Shown piece after piece: positions 1 to 8,124 of a stretch of DNA of 11,270 nucleotides. The position numbers and the translations under genes were made by a program. This DNA is from Saccoglossus kowalevskii (taxonomy: Eukaryota; Hemichordata; Enteropneusta; Harrimaniidae). The stretch spans positions 1-11,270 of the forward strand of contig NW_003140320.1 of NCBI RefSeq assembly GCF_000003605.2. Reading direction: 5' to 3'. Below the pieces are notes generated by a model. It made no database searches. It saw nothing but the letters and a program-made list of their open reading frames with translations, and was not told the DNA's origin. Position 1 is the first letter of the stretch. Every line of letters starts with the position of its first letter.

Positions 1-491
1 ACAAACAATGATGACATCACTTTGAACTGAAATACAAACAATGATGACATCACTTTGAACTGAAATACAAACAATGATGACATCACTTTGAACTGAAATA
101 CAAACAATGATGACATCACTTTGAACTGAAATACAAACAATGATGACTTCACTTTGAACTAAAACACAAACAATGATGACATCACTTTGAACTGAAACAC
201 AAACAATGATGAAATCACTTTGAAATGAAACACAAACAATGATGACATCACTTTGAACTGAAACACAAACAATGATTACATCACTTTGAACTGAAATACA
301 AACAATAAAATCACTTGCACAGAAATACAATGACATCACTAACTTTCACTGAAACACAAAGAATGATGAAATCATTTGCAAAGAAACACAAACAATGATG
401 ACATCACTTTGAACAGAAATGCAAACAATGATGACATCACTTTGAACTGAAATACAAACAATGATGACATCACTCACACCTGAACTAAAAT
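1..491. repeat. 33-bp minisatellite array, about 15 units, cut by the window start
   Basis: Units begin at 1, 34, 67, 100, 133, 166, 199, 232, 265, 298, 327, 356, 388, 421 and 454. The first nine are exactly 33 bp. The unit opens ACAAACAATGATGACATCAC and ends TTTGAACTGAAAT or ...AAAC. Units at 298, 327 and 356 are shortened (29, 29 and 32 bp) and diverged. Units at 388, 421 and the start of 454 return to consensus, and the last unit decays into ACTCACACCTGAACTAAAAT. All three plus-strand frames of the unit contain TGA. On the minus strand one frame stays open through the nine regular units because 33 is a multiple of three. The array runs off the left edge, so its true length is unknown. There are no unique spacers, so it is not a CRISPR array. 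Confidence 0.97.
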
Positions 492-1415
492 AAATTACAT
501 CATGAGATGTATCATGAGAGTACCAGAGTGCACAAACTTATGAAACTGAAATGAACTCCTAGTGTTCTTTGATTATACATGTGTATATTCAGAGTGTAAT
601 TTTAAACACACATGAACCAATAATACTTGACTCTCCTTTTAATCTACTTTTCTTGGCGTAAATACATAACACAAGTTGGATAGTGACCATTCGAGGGTGC
701 ACATATATGAACATTCGCATTAAGGCATACACAGAAATGTTGAAAGGTCCTTACAACAACAGCAAAGAGCATCATACAAAACACTTAATTTCTTCAAGAT
801 CAAGTTATCAAATGGAGCATAATGGTTGAACTTAGTTTCTGCATACAGGTATTTAACCGGTTCCTAGTGTAGTTCATTTTCATATCAACAATGACCTGGA
901 TCAATGAAAGGTGACCTCAACATAAACAATGATAACAATTATTACTGGTATCACAACTACAGGTAGTACAAATACCGTTTGGGCTAAATATAGATATTTG
1001 AAATCAAATGATAATCCGTGAGTACTGCATATTTATGATTTTAATTTAAAATTAACTACCGGTACTGGGAAATTTATCGGGAAACGGTGAAATCTTGTAC
1101 ATTGTAGTACATGTTACTAGTAAACATTTTATTTGGTATCTTTAAAGTTGCAAACCTTTGAGGTACCATCGTACCATGGTCAGTTACACTGTACCATACT
1201 TATCCGTGTAAGAGCCCATGCCTGGGCAAACGTCCACCCCCCACTTTTGACACAATAAAGAAGTTGAGGTCATATCCGAGCACACGCCCAGGGTGTCTTT
1301 TTCTCCACAAAACAAAAAAACTATTTTCTATTTGTTGACTGTGGTTGTATTAACAGTTGACTTTCTTGAAGTCTGTCGTGATACTTATAAAAATTGTTAA
1401 TTGCGTAAAACAAGG
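492..1415. other. AT-rich unique DNA, no gene seen
   Basis: No open frame of note and no recognisable RNA gene. There are scattered short palindromes such as GCCCATGCCTGGGC at 1213-1226. The stretch at 1160-1200 repeats GTACCAT several times. Nothing here supports a functional call. Confidence 0.5.
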
Positions 1416-1469
1416 GGTGAACGCAAAATAGCTGTGACAGCTTTCTGCCTTCAGGGCAGCGCGTTCACC
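1416..1469. repeat. Compact three-stem inverted repeat (Y-shaped fold)
   Basis: An outer 9-bp perfect stem, GGTGAACGC (1416-1424) with GCGTTCACC (1461-1469), encloses two further hairpins. One is AGCTGTGACAGCT (1430-1442), a perfect palindrome around one base. The other is CTGCC/GGCAG (1445-1449 with 1455-1459, loop TTCAG). Together they could form a three-way junction in single-stranded DNA or RNA. The block is more GC-rich than its flanks. I see no target-site duplication, no tRNA boxes and no coding frame. It could be a tiny inverted-repeat element, a structured RNA segment or chance. Confidence 0.6.
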
Positions 1470-2024
1470 GCTGATTTTTTTCAGAATCATAACAGTCAGC
1501 AAGTCAATAAAAAATATATATTAAAGCAGAAACGGTAGTTCTCTTTTTGAAATATGTCGTGGTCCTAAAAAGGGCCAGCCGTTTGGTTTGAGCTTCCTTA
1601 GAAACGATTCAAGCAAATCGTATAAGGAGAGCCGCTAAGCAAGTGTCGCACTCGTTCGGCTTTAGTGTCGTCGACAATGAAACCAATGTTGCAATATTGT
1701 AGCAATCTGTACCTGGAAGAGTGGTTGAAATCACGTTTTTTAGGCTTTATAAAATATTTTGTAGCAGCTTGCGAATCCATAACTGGGGCCAGCTATGCCA
1801 AGCCGACGACTGACAAGTTTTCTACCATCTTTCATCACCGCTATTGCATTTCTGTCATGAAAACTATTCTGTCGTTGGATAAAAAACTTCCCATTTCAAG
1901 TCCACCGCGATATCCATATATAAATGATAACTTTCACCGTGATTGATAAGCATCGAGTTTGATAAGAAAGCAATGTCACGATTTGACCTTTATGATGAAA
2001 TATTAGTAGTGATGTCATTCTTAG

Positions 2025-2053
2025 CCAATCAGTAAAGCAGATGCATAAAAGTC
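2025..2053 (+). promoter_or_regulatory. Possible core promoter: CCAAT box and TATA-like box
   Basis: GCCAATCAG at about 2024-2032 matches a CCAAT box. CATAAAAGTC at 2044-2053 is TATA-like. Transcription would then start near 2075-2085, about 60 bases before the ATG at 2140. Each motif is common by chance in AT-rich DNA. The call rests on their order ahead of a coding-like stretch and a downstream AATAAA, and no experiment supports it. Confidence 0.3.
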
Positions 2054-2139
2054 AAAGATGATTGCTAGACTGTAAACAAAATTGTGTGCCATCGCAGTAG
2101 AGCGACCCCATTTTTCTTGTTTCTTTATTGTGATTAGAC

Positions 2140-2360
2140 ATGAATGAAAAGTGCCCAGCTGACAGACTGCGAAATCTGTGGATTAAAAGTGCTAAGTCCA
2201 AATTGTGTGAGACGATATCGACGAACTTCAGGAAGAAGTTGTAGGGATTTTGTTCGACGGCTACAGTGACGCCGACTTGGACTTTGAGGGTTTTGAGTTT
2301 GACGAAGATGGCAATGAACGTGCAAATAATGATCTGAGAAGTTTTTTCAAACAGCTATGA
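2140..2360 (+). pseudogene. Small intronless gene relic with acidic C-terminus, frameshifted
   Basis: The ATG at 2140 opens a 34-codon frame (start MNEKCPADRLRNLWIK) that ends at TAG 2242-2244. A second frame, open from 2211 to TGA 2358-2360, reads as real protein: it is strongly acidic, with FDGYSDADLDFEGFEFDEDG in its middle, and ends LRSFFKQL. The two frames differ by -1/+2 and overlap at 2211-2241. No canonical slippery heptamer is visible there, so decay or a sequencing error is likelier than programmed slippage. Acidic, Phe-rich stretches of this sort occur near the N-terminus of some DNA-transposon proteins (piggyBac-like, for example), but I cannot assign a family. If it is one, the element is cut short, because no transposase core follows. 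A possible promoter lies upstream and AATAAA lies 98 bases after the stop. Confidence 0.35.
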
Positions 2361-2457
2361 ATTTTTATAATTTTTACTGTGTAAATTTGTAAATTATTAT
2401 ATAAGCTGTAATCAATTGTTTTTATTTTCATAATAATGTAAAATTGTTGGCATCGAA

Positions 2458-2463
2458 AATAAA
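2458..2463 (+). terminator. Candidate polyadenylation signal AATAAA
   Basis: AATAAA lies about 98 bases downstream of the stop of the acidic reading frame, in AT-rich DNA. The hexamer is frequent in such sequence. Its only support is its position relative to the candidate gene. Confidence 0.25.
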
Positions 2464-4247
2464 ATGATTTATAGATTATATTAACAATATACAACAGAAA
2501 ATAATGGATTTTAATAATAATAAGCACTTGACTTGATTAAGATATGAAACGTCAACTTTGGAAATGCTGGCTTATCATGTCTTAGGATAATTTAGCAAGA
2601 AAGTTAATTGTTTATGCCAGGCACTGCAGGGTACATGTGCCTTCATTGTGAGCGATTACACTGTAGTATATCCATCCATCTTTAGTCTCCAATTGTATCT
2701 CATATTGAGTAGCAACCATCAGTGGTGTAATTACACACATGTCTTACTGAACATGGACACAGCAAATAAAAATCAACTCAGGGTATCAAAATTGTTTTCA
2801 TAGAAATATTAAATAACTTTCCAATTTCCTATAGCATTGAATTTGATTTAAAATTTGAAAATGGACAAAATATATTCCAATTGAAGTTTAAAATTCAAAT
2901 AGTAATTTGGGTATCCCTAAGTGTTTTCTTCAGGATTTAACATTCACGAAAAAAAATATAGCGAAGTTTCAGAAAACTCCTTTTCGAATGGTGAAATTAT
3001 ATTTAAATATATGCTATATTTTATGATTGAGTATTTAAAATGTTATTTGTTGCTAATACCTGGGATAACATGTAGTATTGCTAGAAGCAACTTTTAATGT
3101 TTTTTCAAGCACTTACAATATCCCTGGTTTAGCCACAAATGACCACATTACCATACATTATATGTGCCTGTGACAAGTGGTAGAAAGCATTGTACAGTGT
3201 TGTGAAATTTTGATGTGGAAATTACCGTGGAAAATCATACAATCTGATTTACCAAATTACAGACTACCGGTAGATCTTAAATTAGGGAATGTTAAATGTA
3301 CTTTGATTTCTTGCAAGGTACTGAGTAAATTTGCAAATAATTTTGAATGCACACAAGAAAGTTCATATTAGCAAATAGAATCACCATAGACTGTAGAAAG
3401 TGAAAGTATTCTATTCTATTCTATCATTGCTTCTACTGTTGCAAACAAGTTGTGAGGTTCTTTCTCGCTCAACTAGATAGTGGCAAACATTTGCATCTAG
3501 GTACCCACCCCCCAACCCCACCGCGAAATAATATGCTAATCACAAATACATGTAGAGATGAATTGCTAAATACTAGTAACTGACAACACAAATATGTTGG
3601 TACAAAGGCACCATAAACACTGCAGCTGCAAAGCTGGTACAGTCCAGGGCATCAATTGAATAAAGCGCGAGGCCAGGTTAGCCTTAATTGGGCCAAATCG
3701 CTAACTTTAATTTCTACCGATCAAAGCGGTTGTTTACAATACTGGCAACGAATTTGCGGCTGGTCTTCTCGAAATATGGTGATGTAAGTCGAAAACAATT
3801 CGTCACGCTATCGTATCGTCATAAAATGAAAAGGAAGTCAACAGTCATACGCATGATACGGTATCTGTACTGTGCCTGTCACCACGTAGTTTTTTTTTTA
3901 CAAACATACACACAGCGAAAGTCCCCGCCGGGCCTCTAATTTCCACGGCTCACATAAGACGGGACACAAGATTTGAAATCACAAACAAATACACAAGTAA
4001 TCTTATTGGTGACAGAATGACATAACCGACGACGATTTTGAAAATACGACGCTAGTGACTGTCATAACTCGGAAGTTAAAATTTGTCTGATTTCAACTTC
4101 AGGCATGCGATGCAACAAACAGGAAGCGAGCCTAAAACCGTACCAAAGAAGCTCGTTGTTTGATCGGGCACGCAGATTTCAAGATTTATAAACGTATTTG
4201 AACATTCAAAGTCTAAACTTTGTTGTCATATTTCAATGGAACCTTAC
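2464..4247. other. AT-rich DNA without recognisable genes
   Basis: Open frames here are short or lack an ATG. The 83-codon plus-strand frame at 3688-3939 begins at TTG and resembles nothing I know. A (ATTCT)3 microsatellite lies at 3408-3423. An imperfect hairpin pairs GTTGCTAATAC near 3050 with GTATTGCTAGAAGCAAC near 3080. No RNA gene or mobile-element end was found. Confidence 0.45.
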
Positions 4248-4410
4248 CTGGGTGACGTCCAAAACTGACATGTAATGTGTACGTACGTATAGTTCCTGTA
4301 GTCGAGCACCCAAGCATGTGCAACAGCGCCACACCGCGACCGGACGGAAACCACACCCCCTTGAATAAATTACCCGTCGAACTTTGCGGTTCGACAAACT
4401 TTGGTGAACC
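4248..4410 (-). other. Possible internal exon on the minus strand (163 bp)
   Basis: Read on the minus strand, a pyrimidine-rich stretch ending TTTTGTCCAG precedes 4410, and CAG|GTAAGG follows 4248, a near-consensus donor. The segment is GC-richer than its flanks. Two of its minus frames are open throughout; one includes FVEPQSSTGNLFKGVWFPSG. The 163-bp length would shift phase between neighbouring exons. No family is recognised and no partner exons are visible, so a chance pair of splice-like sites remains quite possible. Confidence 0.2.
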
Positions 4411-5244
4411 CTGGACAAAATAGAACACGAGATAACGAAGACGTACTCCTTTCTTTGTGTCTCTTGATGTGCGATTTAATCTACTATCTTTAGACAAATA
4501 CAACATTTGCTTTTATATAAATTATATGTAACAAAACGCTGTGGACAATATCCAACTAGTTTTTGTTGTAGGTAGAGGCCATTCGTATAAAAATCGCAAT
4601 CTTAACAATTGAATACTGCCTTCAAGGTGATTGCACTATTGCGTTCACGCGAAAACAGGATTACATTTTTAATTTTGAAACGTATCTATATTATATATTT
4701 TCAGTTTGAAACGTAATCATGATATGTTTAACGTACATATAACTTTTTATAAAGTGTACGCTATTGTGACTACGTATTCATATGTTGAACATTATGTGTA
4801 ATATTTGTCGTGTTAGGAAAATCCATGCACAAGGCGTCCACCCGGAATAAACTGCTTGTTACGGTTTGGGGATTTTGAATACAAATCGTGTTATTGTCTG
4901 TAGTTGTATTTTTTTTCTACTTACTTATATTCGTATTGGTGGACAATTACTATGAAATTACAGAGCCTTTTCGCGATCTTTGTGCCAGACAACAGGCGTC
5001 CACTCCTTGTTCTGTTTTATTGGCAATGACGATAAAGTAATTTTACACAGTTTTTCCTTTTTTTCTTTTATATTATTTGACCTCTCATGTGTCTGGTTTC
5101 TTTTTCTCAATTCAAAATCATAAAATTACCTGCATTATTCAGCATATTGTGAGAAGATTGCCTTTTTTGGCTGCTTTAGGGGTTTCAGAAGTCATCAAAA
5201 TTAGAAGAAAAAATGTTTGAGGTAATGCAAAGTGAGATATATTG
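4411..5244. other. AT-rich DNA, no gene seen
   Basis: There are two short direct repeats. TTTGAAACGTA occurs near 4674 and again near 4705. GGCGTCCAC occurs near 4834 and again near 4995, with CAAG or CA before it and further partial similarity. No open frame of note and no element termini before the TTAA at 5245. Confidence 0.4.
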
Positions 5245-5561
5245 TTAAAAGGCGGTGGTCATCGCGCTGCGCATGTGCGACATTTGTGTTGATAAACATT
5301 GATTTTCCCACAATCCAATGCACTCTTCCAATGGAAATCTCAAGTATAAGGTTTGACCTGGGCGCGACTTGCATTGATTACCGACGGTGACTCCTTCGGT
5401 AACTGCAATTGATCACCTAAAACAATACCTGATTAAACCTTGGTAACGTCTCAGTTTGTACTCATTGATCTGCGCAAAAGTCAAAGTCGCCATCTTTGTT
5501 TATACGAGACCCATATATCTCCGAGTCGCGTATGCGTGGCGCGACGACTACCGCCCTTTAA
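5245..5561. mobile_element. Non-autonomous TTAA-flanked inverted-repeat transposon, family 1 copy 1
   Basis: The left end after TTAA reads AAGGCGGTGGTCATCGCGCT. The right end, read inward on the other strand, is AGGGCGGTAGTCGTCGCGCC after TTAA. Similarity continues inward: GCGCATGTGCGAC against ACGCATACGCGAC, and GATAAACATTGAT against TATAAACAAAGAT. Both ends abut TTAA (5245-5248 and 5558-5561), the target duplication known for piggyBac and Kolobok transposons. The 317-bp length and lack of a transposase frame make it a MITE-type element. An internal hairpin pairs TTGCATTGATTACCGA (5370-5385) with TCGGTAACTGCAA (near 5396-5409). Superfamily placement is inference, because the transposase is absent. 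Confidence 0.85.
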
Positions 5562-5565
5562 GTTC

Positions 5566-5598
5566 ATTATTATTATCATTATTATTATTTAATAATTT
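5566..5598. repeat. ATT-rich microsatellite
   Basis: Imperfect (ATT)n with one C interruption begins within five bases of the right TTAA of the preceding transposon. Simple repeats often lie beside insertions in AT-rich targets, but here it may simply be background. Confidence 0.7.
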
Positions 5599-6174
5599 AT
5601 CTGACGATGTCGTGGATCACATTGCATACAATAAAAGACACGTGGCAGCAGCAGTAACAAGTTAATGACACGAACATGGCTCAAGTATGCAAAATATTGC
5701 ATACATTGACGACATATTGACTGTTACTCAAGAATCATAAATTGTTGGAAAGTAACACACCATTTACAGTGACACGTCGCCCTCTTTAATTACACTTCTT
5801 ACGATATGGCTCATGAACGGCCAGCATGCATATCACACCCTGTGTTCAGAGAGGGTGCAATGACGACGATGGGTAATAATCTAAAGTCACGAAAGCTGAA
5901 AAATAGTACAAAAAATAGCGAAGGCTGACGGTTGCCATCAACCAAAATGGCTGCCAGTTAGAGAAAGTACTACCCATGGTAAGTCGTGCATTTGACCATA
6001 AACTTGATCTATGCTTTGATATTATTGGTCACTAGAGGTCGCATTTCTTCATGATTTGACATCCCTACTAATGTTAAGTCTTTGTAAGAACTCTCAATGG
6101 GTGGAGTTTTTCATAGTTGTAATGCAATATTATGGTCGGTGTTTATTATTATTCTCGATTGTTGGTCTGGAAAT
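5599..6174. other. Intergenic stretch with a weak first-exon-like segment
   Basis: CCAAAATGGCTGCC at 5942-5955 resembles the YY1 consensus (AANATGGCNGC) often found just downstream of animal transcription starts. CCCATG|GTAAGTCG at 5973-5986 is a strong 5' splice donor whose exon would end exactly on an ATG at 5976-5978. The ATG inside the YY1-like site is followed by a stop after four codons, so any upstream exon would be untranslated or end with its start codon. TCACTAGAGGTCGC near 6032 resembles a CTCF core with mismatches. All are weak motif matches without gene context. Confidence 0.2.
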
Positions 6175-6330
<156 letters not shown>

Positions 6331-6687
6331 GTTCGTTTGTTTATGAGTTTTATTCATCAAAACTATTTCGTTGTATTATATTATAGATTTTCGAAATATT
6401 CGATAAACTGTAAACTATCATTTATGCCGCTACAACATGACCGTTATGAGCAATAAATATATTATTTATTTTATGTAGGTGCCGGACTCGACTACTAGTA
6501 CAACTATTTTCTAAACCTCTCCATACTGTAAATATGAATCCAATCTGAATAACAGCTGATGGTGGTAGATGTAAATCCACCGGTGTATCACGGTTCGTTG
6601 GTGTTAAAGGCGATGTGCACTGTCACCGGAATTAAAAGCTACCGAACTAACTATTAATACATAAGACCTTATAGATGCTGAACTTTC
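6331..6687. other. AT-rich DNA, no gene seen
   Basis: Degenerate TTTA units, then unique sequence. A lone GTTAAAGGCGATGTGCACTG near 6602 resembles the outer end of the TTAA transposon family, but no matching opposite end was found. Confidence 0.35.
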
Positions 6688-6930
6688 GGACATCGAGTTA
6701 CGAATATCGAGTAACGAAAACATCGAGTTACAAGAATGACAACGCATATATTTCAGAAACCACGCTCACTTTTGCGAAACCACGCCCAAATTGTAACTCG
6801 AACTTTCAATAACAGTTAACTGAACTTCGAGTTACGGCCAACATTTATTAACTCGAGCTTTAAATAACATTTAACCGAGCAACATAGATGTTTTGTTTTG
6901 TTTAACGTTCGAATTTAGTAACTCAAATTG
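6688..6930. repeat. CGAGTTAC-family dispersed repeat, longest copy (A)
   Basis: The octamer CGAGTTAC, or its complement GTAACTCG, recurs in alternating orientation: CGAGTTAC at 6694 and 6724, CGAGTAAC at 6708, GTAACTCG at 6793, CGAGTTAC at 6828, TAACTCGAG near 6849 and GTAACTCA at 6918. GTAACTCGAA (6793-6802) and TTCGAGTTAC (6826-6835) form a perfect 10-bp inverted repeat. A tandem GAAACCACGCYC lies at 6756-6787. Segment 6749-6800 matches 9421-9472 at about 46 of 52 positions without gaps. Segment 6876-6927 matches 10453-10504 at about 40 of 52. This is therefore a repeat family and not a chance palindrome. No coding capacity is seen, and its ends and target duplication are unclear. Confidence 0.8.
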
Positions 6931-7535
6931 CAATTATCAGTTAACCTGTGATTTATTTTGCTTTGATTCAAATAGTACATGTTTTAGAATAATATATGTG
7001 ATATGATTAAATGCAAATTAAAATAAGAACATTAATGACATGAATGCAATAATGAGATGGCATATGAAAGTAGTTGTTGGTATGGACCTAACATCCAGGA
7101 ATGGGTCACTCTCAATCAACTTAGAGGACGACCTATACTCGGGGGCAGAGCTACGTCACAGACGTCCCACGTTGCTAAGACGCGCATCACTGTACCACGA
7201 ATCTCTATGGGCTCTGTGCCTGCTGCTGTGGAACGCCGGTCGAGCCGGTGAAAGTTTGAGAAAACAACACAAACTCAACTTTGAAGTAATCTTGAACAAC
7301 AAAATCTATATATGTTACACACGCAGGGCTAATCTTGTTACACTGTTCAGGGGAGTCTCAACAACCATCCCAAAGTACTGTTTTCTGCGAGTTTTTGGCC
7401 TTTGTTTTCACCGCGAGGGTTGCCGCCCCCGAGGATACTGATATTAACTATAATAAATGCATAACAATAAAGTCAAATATGTAAAAGCTCTTATCGAGAT
7501 ATCTGAAATATTGTTATTATTTTGTATTTTGTCAG
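6931..7535. other. Stretch with an unassigned 133-codon open frame
   Basis: The plus-strand frame from ATG 7040 to TGA 7439-7441 is the longest one not made by a microsatellite. Its protein (for example GAELRHRRPTLLRRASLYHE) resembles no family I know. A second plus frame (7057-7251) and a minus frame are also open across 7080-7255, which is GC-richer than its surroundings; GC-rich DNA lacks stops in several frames at once. I therefore do not call a gene. A decayed exon or transposon fragment is possible. Confidence 0.25.
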
Positions 7536-7674
7536 GCACGGCTTGCAACCCTTTTGATTATACGACAGTGAACAGAGATCAACAATCAATTCATATTGAT
7601 TCAAACCCAGGAACAATGAAACCAGATCAGTACCCAAAACCATTTAGTGGCTGTCCCGTCAAACATGTCAAAGT
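7536..7674 (+). other. Possible exon: splice-like borders around a Cys-containing frame
   Basis: A T-rich tract and TTTTGTCAG end at 7535, a plausible 3' splice site. GTGAGC at 7675-7680 is a plausible donor. The frame between reads through without a stop (TGA lies at 7676-7678, just past the donor) and encodes a hydrophilic stretch that includes GTACNPFDYTTVNRDQQS and ends with FSGCPVKHVK. Codon composition looks more protein-like than its neighbours. If the donor is unused, the frame would terminate here as a last exon. No domain is recognised. Confidence 0.22.
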
Positions 7675-7908
7675 GTGAGCCACACAGTAAGCAGCTTTTA
7701 AAAATAAGTCATAGGACTATTTTGATGCTGCGTAATACATCAGATAGCTACCAATAGAGTTCATTTGAATCAGTAAACATGACTTTCGTAGAAACGTCCT
7801 GGGCGCCAAGAAACGAAAGAGAAATAAAGAAACTGATCTGAACTATAGAGGGCCCCAATCATAATAAAGAGTTATATTCTTATTATCTTAAGAATATGGT
7901 TTGATATA
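7675..7908. other. AT-rich flank containing a short inverted repeat
   Basis: ATATTCTT (7874-7881) and AAGAATAT (7890-7897) form an 8-bp stem with an 8-base loop, ten bases before the TA-flanked element. It has neither the T-run nor the coding context needed to call it a terminator. Nothing else was seen. Confidence 0.4.
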
Positions 7909-8124
7909 GACTGCCGACAGTCGGTCGTACCTAATATTAATCTGTTATTGTTAATAAATATTGTGTATAAACGTAATAGGTGTGAATAAATTACGAAAGC
8001 CGGGTCAGGAAGTAAAGTCTCCGCGTGAAATGCTTCGCATTCAGTTTCCCATTAATTTAAACGCCTTCGGCATTTGAATGGCTAGGTTACACAATTACAT
8101 TAGACTCTAGGACTGTCGGCAGTC
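7909..8124. mobile_element. 216-bp TA-flanked inverted-repeat element (MITE-like)
   Basis: The termini are the perfect 14-bp inverted repeat GACTGCCGACAGTC (7909-7922) and GACTGTCGGCAGTC (8111-8124). Each tip is itself nearly palindromic (GACTG...CAGTC). Weaker similarity extends inward: CTAATATTAATCTGT on the left against CTAATGTAATTGTGT on the right, read inward. TA abuts both ends (7907-7908 and 8125-8126), consistent with Tc1/mariner-type target duplication. TTTGATATA also occurs just outside both ends, though with unequal spacing. Inside are two small hairpins, around GCTTCGC (near 8031-8037) and GCCTTCGGC (near 8063-8071). There is no coding frame. Confidence 0.8.

Noticed and set aside
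1-491. CRISPR-like regular repeats
   Set aside because: The units abut directly with no unique spacers and the context is eukaryotic. This is a minisatellite.
1598-1946. Overlapping minus-strand (60 aa) and plus-strand (89 aa from ATG 1677) open frames
   Set aside because: They are antisense to each other over 1665-1780, resemble no family I know, and have no promoter or splice support that favours one.
2211-2244. Programmed -1 frameshift joining the two frames of the small acidic gene
   Set aside because: No canonical X XXY YYZ slippery heptamer or clear downstream structure lies in the overlap. Decay or sequence error is simpler.
3688-3939. 83-codon plus-strand frame
   Set aside because: It begins at TTG, not ATG, and shows no family features.
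6031-6046. CTCF-like core (TCACTAGAGGTCGC)
   Set aside because: It differs from the consensus at key positions, and a single short match in 11 kb is expected by chance.
6602-6621. Third end of the TTAA transposon family (GTTAAAGGCGATGTGCACTG)
   Set aside because: Similarity is limited to about ten bases and no inverted partner was found downstream.
7040-7441. 133-codon plus-strand open frame as a gene
   Set aside because: No recognisable domain, and competing open frames exist on both strands in the same GC-richer patch. It is described only as a region.
7874-7897. Rho-independent terminator hairpin
   Set aside because: The stem is AT-only with no trailing T-run and there is no bacterial gene context.
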